A stretch of 21,270 nt of DNA from a virus. Positions 7,199-13,707 of this stretch are shown one piece after another. Location: positions 1-21,270 of IMG/VR virus record IMGVR_UViG_3300032333_000172. One strand, given 5' to 3'. Made by a program: the position numbers and the translations under genes. Each line of letters opens with the position of its first letter. Within the stretch, counting starts at the first letter, position 1. The notes beneath the pieces are model-generated. The model was not told the DNA's origin. It did no database searches and saw only the letters and a list, made by a program, of their open reading frames with translations.

Positions 7199-7647
7199 TG
7201 TTCACAGAGAAAGAAACCACTAGGATATTTTCTAAAATATCTATCGACAAAGACACTGGCTGCTGGAATTGGACAGGGACTATTGATCAAGGGTACGGAA
7301 GGATATCTTTTAGAGGAAAGCAAATTCGTTCCCATAGACTCCTTTATATCTGGCGTCATGGAAAGATCGAAAAGTGGAAAAACAAGCAGTCCAAAGAAGT
7401 TGACCATATCTGCAAGAATAGAGCCTGCTGTAATCCTGACCACTTGAGGCTGGTTTCTAACAAGATCAACGTTCTTCGTGGATCTGGCCCAACCGCTATA
7501 AACTCTAGGAAAAATTGTTGTATTCATGGTCATCATAGTAGTTACTTCTATGTTATCGGTAATCGCAGAAGGTGCAGAGAGTGCAGAAGAATCCTTGACT
7601 CATCTGATAAAAGGAAAGCGTGGGCAAAAAAACGCTCATTGTCCTAG
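7198..7647 (+). CDS. HNH homing endonuclease (only plus-strand gene)
   Basis: A 149-residue HNH endonuclease. The order GCWNWTG (residues 21-27), GYGRISFRGKQIRSHRLLY (32-50) and VDHICKNRACCNPDHLRLVS (68-87) is the standard phage HNH pattern, with catalytic His70, Asn79 and His82. The CxxH/CxxC set near the end (CCIHGHH ... CRECR) probably binds zinc. It is the only gene opposed to the rest. It diverges from the mucin-like gene (56-base gap holding its promoter) and converges on the GalNAc-transferase-like gene, overlapping that gene's 3' end by 12 bases. The composition is AT-rich relative to the neighbours. This looks like an independent selfish element inserted between two cooperating genes. 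Confidence 0.92.
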   Translation: MFTEKETTRIFSKISIDKDTGCWNWTGTIDQGYGRISFRGKQIRSHRLLYIWRHGKIEKWKNKQSKEVDHICKNRACCNPDHLRLVSNKINVLRGSGPTAINSRKNCCIHGHHSSYFYVIGNRRRCRECRRILDSSDKRKAWAKKRSLS

Positions 7648-8577
7648 CCTCTCTTTATCATCATCAGTCCACCCAGGTGGCGCGAACTTATCTACCAACC
7701 ATTGCACGTCGTGAATCTGTTTCGGATGTTTCTTCTCCCAGAACTTATCCTTGATATACTTCTTGGTTTTCTCTACTGCCTTGCCACTTTGTTCGTATGG
7801 GAACCCAAAGTCGCCGCCCTGTGTTCGGAACATGTGGGCGTACCAGGTCTTGTGGTTGCACAGCACTCGTAAACCAGAGAGCCAGGCAGAACAAGCCAGT
7901 TCTATACCCTGATTCCCCCACGATCCCGCCCGTTCGTCACACAGTTCATACTTCCAATAGTTATGTCGGGTAGACATGAAGAACGAACCCTGGAGTGACA
8001 TGGTTTCGGTATAGCCGTATTTCTCTTTCATCTCCTGGTATTCAGGTCGTCGTGTGTAGTCTCGGAAATACTGGAAGTGCGGCTCGGCATCGAAACAATA
8101 CGAGGTGCTCTCGGGCCGTTCCTTACCAATCCAGACCACATCTTTCGTTGTCGGCTTACCACACTCGATACATACCCCAGAAGGCCCCTGGTAACGTCTG
8201 TGGCCGTCCTCGCATACCCAATCGAAGGCATGGAGGTTCCGCATGATTCCTACTGCAACCATGTCGTCACCAACCTCTTTGAAGAAGTCGAGCATCTTTC
8301 GGTCGAAGCCCTGGTCGAATGAGCAGTGCGCGTCCACCTTGGCGACGTATCGCGCCCTTGAGAGTCGTGCAAGTTGGTTCTGCATAGCCCGTTGTCCAAT
8401 GGGTTCGGTAACGTGGAAGATCTTTACCCGTGGATGGTCGGGGATACCAGGTTCAGGCCAATATCCATCCAAGCCAACGAGAATCTCTGACGAATCAGTT
8501 GTGTGCTCTAGTAAGTCCTGGACAGTTCGTACCAGAAACTCCTCATTGCGAGCAGGCACTAAGAAACTCAGTTCCAT
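7636..8577 (-). CDS. GT-A glycosyltransferase resembling polypeptide GalNAc-transferases
   Basis: A 313-residue GT-A enzyme. It opens MELSFLVPARNEEFLVRTV like GT2/GT27 enzymes. KVDAHCSF at residues 80-87 supplies a D-x-H metal motif, the form found in polypeptide GalNAc-transferases (GT27), whereas most GT2 enzymes have DxD. GSWGNQGIELACSAWLSGLR (218-237) followed by HMFR (248-251) parallels the WGGEN...R.W.CGG and HVFR regions of GT27. Residues ~122-139 carry a C...H...CxxC zinc-ribbon-like insertion (VCEDGH ... CIECG). No ricin-type lectin domain is present. It lies beside the Ser/Thr/Pro-rich gene, separated only by the HNH gene, so initiating O-glycosylation of that protein is a reasonable role. 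The start overlaps the upstream methyltransferase end by 10 bases. Confidence 0.8.
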   Translation of the reverse strand: MELSFLVPARNEEFLVRTVQDLLEHTTDSSEILVGLDGYWPEPGIPDHPRVKIFHVTEPIGQRAMQNQLARLSRARYVAKVDAHCSFDQGFDRKMLDFFKEVGDDMVAVGIMRNLHAFDWVCEDGHRRYQGPSGVCIECGKPTTKDVVWIGKERPESTSYCFDAEPHFQYFRDYTRRPEYQEMKEKYGYTETMSLQGSFFMSTRHNYWKYELCDERAGSWGNQGIELACSAWLSGLRVLCNHKTWYAHMFRTQGGDFGFPYEQSGKAVEKTKKYIKDKFWEKKHPKQIHDVQWLVDKFAPPGWTDDDKERLGQ

Positions 8578-9071
8578 TGCGTCACGTCGATGGTGTTACT
8601 GACTACCGACACCCACGGCTTGCTCTCTTTCCAGTCATAGCGGTACTTAAAGTGTGGCCAGACGTTCGGATAGCCATACTGCCCTTCATTCTCTGGCTCG
8701 GTATCGTGCATCACGATTAGATCAGCGTTGGTAAACTTGAGCGCATCATCTCCCCTAGTATGGGGATTGATGCCACGGTCAGCCGTGTGGTCGATAAAGA
8801 CAACGGAATAGTGGCGGTCGTAGTCGATGTCACTGAAGTCTTCTGTCTTTCGCACTCGGTGGTTGTTTGTGCGGAACTTCCAGGCGTAGTGATAGTACTC
8901 GGGATCGCTTTCGTAGGTAATAACTTTGCGATCGATACAGAGCCAGTGAATCAGGGCGGTACTATAAAACCCTGCACCAACCTCGCATACGTCGCCCGTC
9001 GTCGCTTGGATGGCCTTCATAAGCGTCAGCATGTGGGTGCTCATCTGTTTCTGGTTTCGTGCGATTCTCAT
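8568..9071 (-). CDS. Class I SAM-dependent methyltransferase-like protein
   Basis: A 167-residue protein with a Rossmann-type motif I, VCEVGAGFYST, at residues ~28-38. An acidic ribose-binding position follows in VITYESDPEYY, with VVFIDHTADRG (motif IV region) and DLIVMHDTEPEN after it. The VFIDH and MHDTE pair is usual in Methyltransf_24-type enzymes. It is short for the family, lacking an extra cap domain. It starts at an ATGA overlap with the upstream GT-A gene and is followed by the GalNAc-transferase-like gene. A role in methylating a sugar is inferred from context; the substrate is not readable. Confidence 0.65.
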   Translation of the reverse strand: MRIARNQKQMSTHMLTLMKAIQATTGDVCEVGAGFYSTALIHWLCIDRKVITYESDPEYYHYAWKFRTNNHRVRKTEDFSDIDYDRHYSVVFIDHTADRGINPHTRGDDALKFTNADLIVMHDTEPENEGQYGYPNVWPHFKYRYDWKESKPWVSVVSNTIDVTQWN

Positions 9072-9697
9072 GCGTACTCCTTAATTAACTCTGAAGCCTT
9101 GCCCCACCTGGGAATGTCGTACGCTTTCACGGGCCCCAAGTCTTTCCAGTGAGCTTTCTGTCGTTCTTCTGTCGCATCGTCGTGGTTGATCTGAATGATG
9201 CCGATAGTTGAGTACCATTCGACCATCTTTCGTTTCTTCACCTGTAGTACCTGGTCAATTCTCCAGCGTCCAAGTTCCCCGACATACGGCCAGACAGGAT
9301 GTTTGGCGAACCGTTCCTCAAGAGCCTCAATAGCTAATTCTCTCGGAGCAATAAGGGAGCAATTTGATACTCGATTGCGCCAGTTATAGGTTGGCTTCCA
9401 CCACATGAAGAGAGCCCAGCGGTGCTGGTTGTAGGCGAACTCGTCCATCTTGGGGCGAAACTCACTGAAGTGTTCTGGAGGATAGAGTACGTCGTCCTCG
9501 ACCACTCCTATGTAAGGCGTCGTGGCTTGTTTACAGCCGATCAGCAACTGTTCGTAGATCCTCTGATAGCCCTGCTTTTCCTCGTCGTGGAGGGTAATCA
9601 TTGGGTAGGGGAGTTTGTCTAGCTGCTCCTTATGAAACTTCGTCCACTTCTCGGGACGTTTGCCGGCCGTGATAAAGAGCAGGGTGAGATCGCTCAT
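9068..9697 (-). CDS. GT-A-fold glycosyltransferase, unclassified
   Basis: This 209-residue protein starts MSDLTLLFITAGKRPEKW. It has PYIGVVEDDVLYPPEHF at residues ~61-77, where EDD (67-69) is a DxD-like nucleotide-sugar/metal site at the end of a beta-strand. A later acidic/aromatic region (GRWRIDQVLQ) and a C-terminal KAYDIPRWGK follow. The arrangement is that of small GT-A enzymes seen in phage sugar clusters, but it does not match one CAZy family that I can name. Start and stop both overlap their neighbours (ATGA), so it is coupled to the GT2 upstream and to the methyltransferase downstream. Confidence 0.7.
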   Translation of the reverse strand: MSDLTLLFITAGKRPEKWTKFHKEQLDKLPYPMITLHDEEKQGYQRIYEQLLIGCKQATTPYIGVVEDDVLYPPEHFSEFRPKMDEFAYNQHRWALFMWWKPTYNWRNRVSNCSLIAPRELAIEALEERFAKHPVWPYVGELGRWRIDQVLQVKKRKMVEWYSTIGIIQINHDDATEERQKAHWKDLGPVKAYDIPRWGKASELIKEYA

Positions 9698-10440
9698 AGC
9701 GTCCTCGTGTGATAACGATTGACCATCGTTTTTCGGCTTAGGGTGTGAAAGAGACCAAACGGGTTAGTGTCCACGTCGCCCCCCTCGCAGTACTTACCGT
9801 TCGGGAACATGTAGAGGGCTGGTCGCTGGTCGTAACCAACCAACTCGTCGAAGTCTTTAATCTCGCCCGCTTCGTGGAGCTTGCGCCAAACCTTCGCAAA
9901 GTCACCGTCCTCACGTTGTGGGTAAGGTTTCCCGATTCTATCTTCCCGGTAGCCTCCCATCTTCTTGTATAGATCCCTGTGAATCGCAAACTGGTTGCGG
10001 TGTGGTGTGAACGTTAGCTTGTAGCTGTCTGGGAGCCCCCAGGCTCGGAGTACGTCCCTGTCTTGCGTCAGGTTGCCTTTCTCGTCGAGTACGGCGAACT
10101 CTCGGTTTATCCGTATATGATCGCCGGTAAAGTTGCGTGTCTTGTCGATGAAGTCCCTGGTAATAATGTGGTCGAGATCTGCCATCATGAGATACTCGCC
10201 AGTAGAAAGTCTTGCGCCTGTGTTACGTGCTACTGGCCACGTCCACGGTCGTGTGTCGTTCGTTTGGTGAATCCGCAGCCATGGTCTAGCCTCCGCCTCT
10301 ATCTTAGGATCACTGCCATCGTCAATCAGCAAGACTTCCGTATCGTCTGGAATACCGATCTTGTCAAAGTGAAGCAATTGCCGCCTGACAATCTCGTGAC
10401 TGTTGAGAACGGGGATGATGATGCTGACTTTATAGCTCAT
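9694..10440 (-). CDS. GT2 glycosyltransferase
   Basis: A 248-residue GT2 enzyme: VSIIIPVLNSHE (5-16), VLLIDDGSDP (36-45), PVARNTGARLSTGEYLMMADLDH (69-91, with DLD as the DxD motif), and YPQREDGDFAKVWRK as the late acidic motif. No transmembrane segment is present, so it should be cytoplasmic and soluble. The start codon lies 11 bases inside the end of the 340-residue virion-like gene. The donor and acceptor sugars cannot be read from the sequence. Confidence 0.85.
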   Translation of the reverse strand: MSYKVSIIIPVLNSHEIVRRQLLHFDKIGIPDDTEVLLIDDGSDPKIEAEARPWLRIHQTNDTRPWTWPVARNTGARLSTGEYLMMADLDHIITRDFIDKTRNFTGDHIRINREFAVLDEKGNLTQDRDVLRAWGLPDSYKLTFTPHRNQFAIHRDLYKKMGGYREDRIGKPYPQREDGDFAKVWRKLHEAGEIKDFDELVGYDQRPALYMFPNGKYCEGGDVDTNPFGLFHTLSRKTMVNRYHTRTL

Positions 10441-11452
10441 ACCCCGCCACCGTGACGTAGATATTCCCCGCCGAGGTGGTGACTAATAGATCTGCGGCAT
10501 CTTCGCCTGACTTGAGTGGGTTATTGACACTGTACGGAGCTGATAAGCCTGATCCCGCTTTGAACTCACCTTTGAGTCGTGGGTCATCGCCTGCGACGAG
10601 ATCGTCCTCAAAGGTGATCGTTGAGTCGGCTGACGTTTGGAAGTAGAGGTGTGTGACATACCATCGCTTCCCTGCTGCCGGACTCCACACGATACCGTCG
10701 GTGACTGCGCCTGTGTTTGAGTAGTATTTGTTTACTGCGGTTGCTCCAGATGGGAGCGATGACATTGGAATCGCACCACCAGAACCGAGTACCGCCGAAA
10801 CTGCTGCGCCGTTTGAGTCTTTGAACGCCGGAGTCGCTGGGGTCGGGATTGGGAACACCATCCCCTTGATTGCATTCTCGACACCCTCAACTGCCTTGAT
10901 GACTGCCGAGTCGTCTTGTTCTGGGGCTTCTGGTGTTGACTCGCGGACTACGGCAGCTAACTTGACCAGGTTGTCATTGATTGATCGGAGCCCAGCTTGC
11001 ATATCCCCGAGGTTGTCGATGGTAAACGACTTGGGAATATCTACCGTGATCTTTTCAGTCTCTGTCGCTGGTTGGCTCTTGATCTCTTTCGCGAGTGCTT
11101 TGACTGCTTTCGCAACGTCCGCTGTCTGTCGTTCTAGTTCTGCTGTGGAAACATCTGTGGAAACTGATCCCGTAACTACCTGGACTGCTTTGTTTGGGAT
11201 ATTCAGCTCAATGAGGTCAACAGACTTGATGAGTTGGTCGATACCCTTGCCGAGCAATGAGAGTGATTTAAGTACGTCACCGAAGTTACTGACCGATACC
11301 GATTCAACAGGGTTCTTGACGGTAACTTCTGCATCACTCGGCCATTGAACTGTTGGCGTTACCACGACCGAAGGACGTTGCTCTGCCATCTTCTGCATCA
11401 TGGCTGCGTGGTTTCTATCGTTCCGTTGCTGCATTATATCTTGTATAGCCAT
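10430..11452 (-). CDS. Virion protein with coiled stalk and C-terminal beta domain
   Basis: A 340-residue protein with two parts. Residues ~1-200 look helical and stalk-like and contain a repeated module: VSVSNFGDVLKSL and FTIDNLGDMQAGL, each followed by a hydrophobic heptad-like stretch. Residues ~235-340 form a beta domain (DGIVWSPAAGKRWYVTHLYF, STITFEDDL, VNNPLKSGEDAADLLVTTS, IYVTVAGYEL) like those at the ends of phage fibres or capsid decorations. It is the only non-enzymatic, virion-like gene inside the run of sugar enzymes and is preceded by repeat copy B. It could be a second glycan acceptor or the fibre that the cassette modifies. No named family is recognised. Confidence 0.65.
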   Translation of the reverse strand: MAIQDIMQQRNDRNHAAMMQKMAEQRPSVVVTPTVQWPSDAEVTVKNPVESVSVSNFGDVLKSLSLLGKGIDQLIKSVDLIELNIPNKAVQVVTGSVSTDVSTAELERQTADVAKAVKALAKEIKSQPATETEKITVDIPKSFTIDNLGDMQAGLRSINDNLVKLAAVVRESTPEAPEQDDSAVIKAVEGVENAIKGMVFPIPTPATPAFKDSNGAAVSAVLGSGGAIPMSSLPSGATAVNKYYSNTGAVTDGIVWSPAAGKRWYVTHLYFQTSADSTITFEDDLVAGDDPRLKGEFKAGSGLSAPYSVNNPLKSGEDAADLLVTTSAGNIYVTVAGYEL

Positions 11453-11477
11453 ACGCCTCGCGTTCGCTTGTATAGCC
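11440..11477 (-). repeat. Direct repeat pair GGCTATACAAG
   Basis: The minus strand carries GGCTATACAAG twice, at 11477-11467 and 11450-11440, 27 bases apart. The downstream copy is the start of the virion-like gene (ATG GCT ATA CAA G). The upstream copy overlaps the second box of repeat copy B. A small local duplication or a binding-site pair are both possible. Confidence 0.5.
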
Positions 11478-11512
11478 CATGCAGTTGGCTATTTACGTGT
11501 ACTAGTCAAGCT
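11473..11512 (-). promoter_or_regulatory. Two-box repeat, copy B (candidate phage promoter or operator)
   Basis: On the minus strand AGCTTGAC is followed by 17 unconserved bases and then CAACTGCATGGGCTA. The first box is identical to that at 3960-3999, the second differs at one base, and the spacing is equal. It overlaps the end of the upstream GT2 gene (CTTGAC TAG) and lies directly before the virion-like gene at 11452, the first gene after a break in the overlapping-gene chain. The shared architecture argues for a common regulatory factor. Confidence 0.45.
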
Positions 11513-12266
11513 GCAAATTGTCGCGTTTCCAGTCCAAATGTAGCTCTTTTTCGTTCCAAGCGGGCTGTTTCCAGTGTTTTTTGAATATCTCGTAGCGTTC
11601 ATCTGAGCGCACTGGCAGCCCCTTCTCCTTGAGGAAACGAGCCCCGCCGTGCCTCTCGTGGTAGTAGAGAACGTCTGGGACGTAGTAACAGCTAACCCAG
11701 CGCTTCTTCATCTCGTGCCACAGCCAGTCATCCTCATACCCAATGCCACATTCTCCGAATACCCCATCCTGATAGAAGCCAATATCTCGTAGCATGGCAG
11801 CACGAAACAGGCCGTATTGTGTCCAGGCCATATCGAAGTCCTTGTACATCTTCCCTGGATTCTCCGGCCATACCTGGTCAGCTTCTTCCAACCGCTGTGT
11901 TCCGTCGTATCTTCGAGGGTTATGTACACCGATACACCCGACTTCTTTTGGTGATCGAAGTAGCATATCGGACAGTGCTGCAATCGTACCTGGAATGTAC
12001 TGAATGTCCCCATCAAGTAAGAATATGAAGTCTGTTTTACCCACCATCTTCAATCCAGCATTTCGCCCTACTGATGGCCCCTTATTGGACACGTTGCGAA
12101 CTAGTGTCGCCCAGGTGCCGTACTTCTGTAGTCTCTCCCAACTGTCATCGTCCGATCCATTGTCTACCACGATCACATTCCAGGGTTCTTTCTTGAGTCG
12201 GCGTAGCGACTGCTCTACCACGTCGATCTCGTTCAGGTTCAGAATAATGACACTAACGGAGACCAT
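11502..12266 (-). CDS. GT2 glycosyltransferase
   Basis: A GT2 enzyme of 254 residues: MVSVSVIILNLNE (1-13), VIVVDNGSDD (31-40), NKGPSVGRNAGL (61-72), and FIFLLDGDIQY (80-90) with DGD as the DxD motif. A late GYEDDWLWHEMKKR motif supplies the catalytic-acid region. I set the start at the ATG at 12266 because a strong GGGAGGAAGT ribosome-binding site precedes it and the GT2 fold begins there. The open frame extends 53 codons further upstream but shows no relevant similarity and would overlap the zinc-ribbon gene. With this start, the overlap with that gene is 14 bases. Confidence 0.87.
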   Translation of the reverse strand: MVSVSVIILNLNEIDVVEQSLRRLKKEPWNVIVVDNGSDDDSWERLQKYGTWATLVRNVSNKGPSVGRNAGLKMVGKTDFIFLLDGDIQYIPGTIAALSDMLLRSPKEVGCIGVHNPRRYDGTQRLEEADQVWPENPGKMYKDFDMAWTQYGLFRAAMLRDIGFYQDGVFGECGIGYEDDWLWHEMKKRWVSCYYVPDVLYYHERHGGARFLKEKGLPVRSDERYEIFKKHWKQPAWNEKELHLDWKRDNLQLD

Positions 12267-12447
12267 ACTTCCTCCCACAAGACGCGCAGACGTGGCACTC
12301 TTTTTTGTACCCATCATGGTCAAGCCACAAATGCCACATCTTCCGTATCTTCTTGCCGCAGTCGTTGCACTCTGGCTCTCTATAGCTTGGATACATATTG
12401 ATATTCCACTTGTTTTGCATTGCAACTAGTTGGTCTGGCGTGATCAT
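12253..12447 (-). CDS. Small zinc-ribbon protein
   Basis: A 64-residue protein with CNDCGKK near residue 27 and ECHVCASCGRKYG near the C-terminus. The cysteine pairs (CxxC and CxxCxxC) and a nearby DHDGYKK suggest a zinc ribbon. No enzymatic motif is visible. Its start overlaps the HAD gene stop as ATGA. Its position between the activated-sugar genes and a GT2 suggests it belongs to the sugar operon, but its role is unknown; it may be a small nucleic-acid-binding or structural zinc protein. Confidence 0.65.
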   Translation of the reverse strand: MITPDQLVAMQNKWNINMYPSYREPECNDCGKKIRKMWHLWLDHDGYKKECHVCASCGRKYGLR

Positions 12448-13043
12448 AGGTAATCCTTCATGAATACTCGGGTGACATCGTGGTAGCTCGGCGTGATAAG
12501 CACGTGGGCGAGCGATGCCTTGGCTGCTGCTACTCCTGGCACTGAGTCCTCAACGATCACGGTCTCATCGGGAGTAACGCCGAACTTCATCATGGCTTTC
12601 TGGTATATCTCTGGGTTTGGCTTTGAGTGTTCTACATCGTCACTGCCATAGACTCGATGCGTGAACTTCAATAACCCACTCCGCTCCAGCATCCGATAGG
12701 TGGAGAGGCTGCGAGCATTTGAGCAGACACCGATCTTATACCCTTTACTCTTAAGCGCCTTGAGGAGTCGGTACTTTTCTTTGTCAACAGTACATCGCTC
12801 GTCAATGATCTCCTCGAAATAGTCGGCCTTAGCTACTTCTATGGAGTCGCATATGTTGAGTGGTGTCCCGAGTATTTCTAGCTTCCTCCATGTCGGTAGA
12901 CCGTTCAGAACGCTGTCGTGCAACTCTCTGGTGATACTGATGCCGTGATCGCCTAGAGCGCGTACAAACGCCTCGTAGTGCCACTCAACGGCAGGTACAA
13001 GTACCCCGTCAAGATCAAATAAGATTACTTTGATAGGCTTCAT
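12444..13043 (-). CDS. HAD-superfamily phosphatase/phosphomutase (beta-PGM-like)
   Basis: A 199-residue HAD hydrolase with all four motifs. These are VILFDLDGVLVP near the start (nucleophile Asp in DLDG), GVCSNAR (motif II), KPNPEIYQ (motif III Lys) and VIVEDSVPGVAAAKA (motif IV). The alpha-helical cap between motifs I and II is that of the beta-phosphoglucomutase/HAD-IA type. I chose the ATG at 13043, after GGAGGA, since the catalytic domain begins there; an in-frame extension to 13118 lies inside the nucleotidyltransferase gene and looks spurious. The 29-base overlap with that gene suggests tight coupling, as expected if it isomerises or dephosphorylates the sugar phosphate activated by its neighbour. 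Confidence 0.87.
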   Translation of the reverse strand: MKPIKVILFDLDGVLVPAVEWHYEAFVRALGDHGISITRELHDSVLNGLPTWRKLEILGTPLNICDSIEVAKADYFEEIIDERCTVDKEKYRLLKALKSKGYKIGVCSNARSLSTYRMLERSGLLKFTHRVYGSDDVEHSKPNPEIYQKAMMKFGVTPDETVIVEDSVPGVAAAKASLAHVLITPSYHDVTRVFMKDYL

Positions 13044-13707
13044 AGTCCTCCGGTGTTCCGAGTCCGTGCATGGCTTTGGCTTCGACTTCATAAATCCCCA
13101 CTGTCTTACCCATCGCAATATATTCGTTATAAACAGGACAAAGATAAAACTCTCCTTTCGTTCGGATGTTCTTTCGAATCATCTGGTCGGCTGCCTGTAA
13201 GAAGTCATGTCCGCTGCCGAAGTAGTAGACGCCACAGGTTGCATGATTTGAGATTGGTACCTTTTCAGCAACGCCAACTACCTCGCCATTCTTCACGCTG
13301 GCATAGCTCCACTTGGGATCGGTAGCTGGGAAGGTCAGGATGAGTCCGTCGTAGTTCTTTGCCTTCGCTAGGAAGTCATCAATCTTAAAGTCAATCAGTT
13401 GGTCAGAGTTGACGATCAGGAGTGGCGTATCGCTGTCGATATGCTCTCGTACCTTGAGCACCGTTGATACTGCGCCATCGGTCGGTTCATCCAACCTCAG
13501 TACGAACGATCCGCTCGGTAGTGAGTCTAGGAGCAGATCGTATCGAGAGACGAAGGTGAACAGATGGTCTTGTGACGGCCTGACGTTCGATATAACGGCA
13601 TCTATCATGCGTTGACGACCAACAGGAAGGAATGCCTTATACACGTCGTATCCGGCTTCTTTAAACCGCTTGCCTTCTCCGGCGAGAGGCACCACAATTT
13701 GCAACAT
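13015..13707 (-). CDS. Sugar-phosphate nucleotidyltransferase
   Basis: A 230-residue nucleotidyltransferase of the NTP_transferase type, which makes NDP-sugars from a sugar 1-phosphate and an NTP. It opens IVVPLAGEGKRFKEAGYDVYKAFLPV. PLAGEGKRF (residues 7-15) is the nucleotide-binding loop and YKAFLPV corresponds to the usual PKPLIPV with the conserved Lys. LLIVNSDQLIDF supplies the metal-binding Asp region. The C-terminus MHGLGTPEDYEAY is typical of polysaccharide-type sugar nucleotidyltransferases. It starts at a TAATG junction with the HNH gene and overlaps the HAD gene. Which sugar it activates cannot be read. Confidence 0.85.
   Translation of the reverse strand: MLQIVVPLAGEGKRFKEAGYDVYKAFLPVGRQRMIDAVISNVRPSQDHLFTFVSRYDLLLDSLPSGSFVLRLDEPTDGAVSTVLKVREHIDSDTPLLIVNSDQLIDFKIDDFLAKAKNYDGLILTFPATDPKWSYASVKNGEVVGVAEKVPISNHATCGVYYFGSGHDFLQAADQMIRKNIRTKGEFYLCPVYNEYIAMGKTVGIYEVEAKAMHGLGTPEDYEAYQSNLI

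Noticed and set aside
7141-7536. Minus-strand frame of 131 residues opposite the plus-strand HNH gene
   Set aside because: The plus-strand product has a full HNH motif; the antisense sequence has no recognisable domain.
12267-12425. Upstream extension of the GT2 gene with several Cys residues
   Set aside because: It overlaps the zinc-ribbon gene in another register; the GT2 fold and a strong ribosome-binding site begin at 12266.
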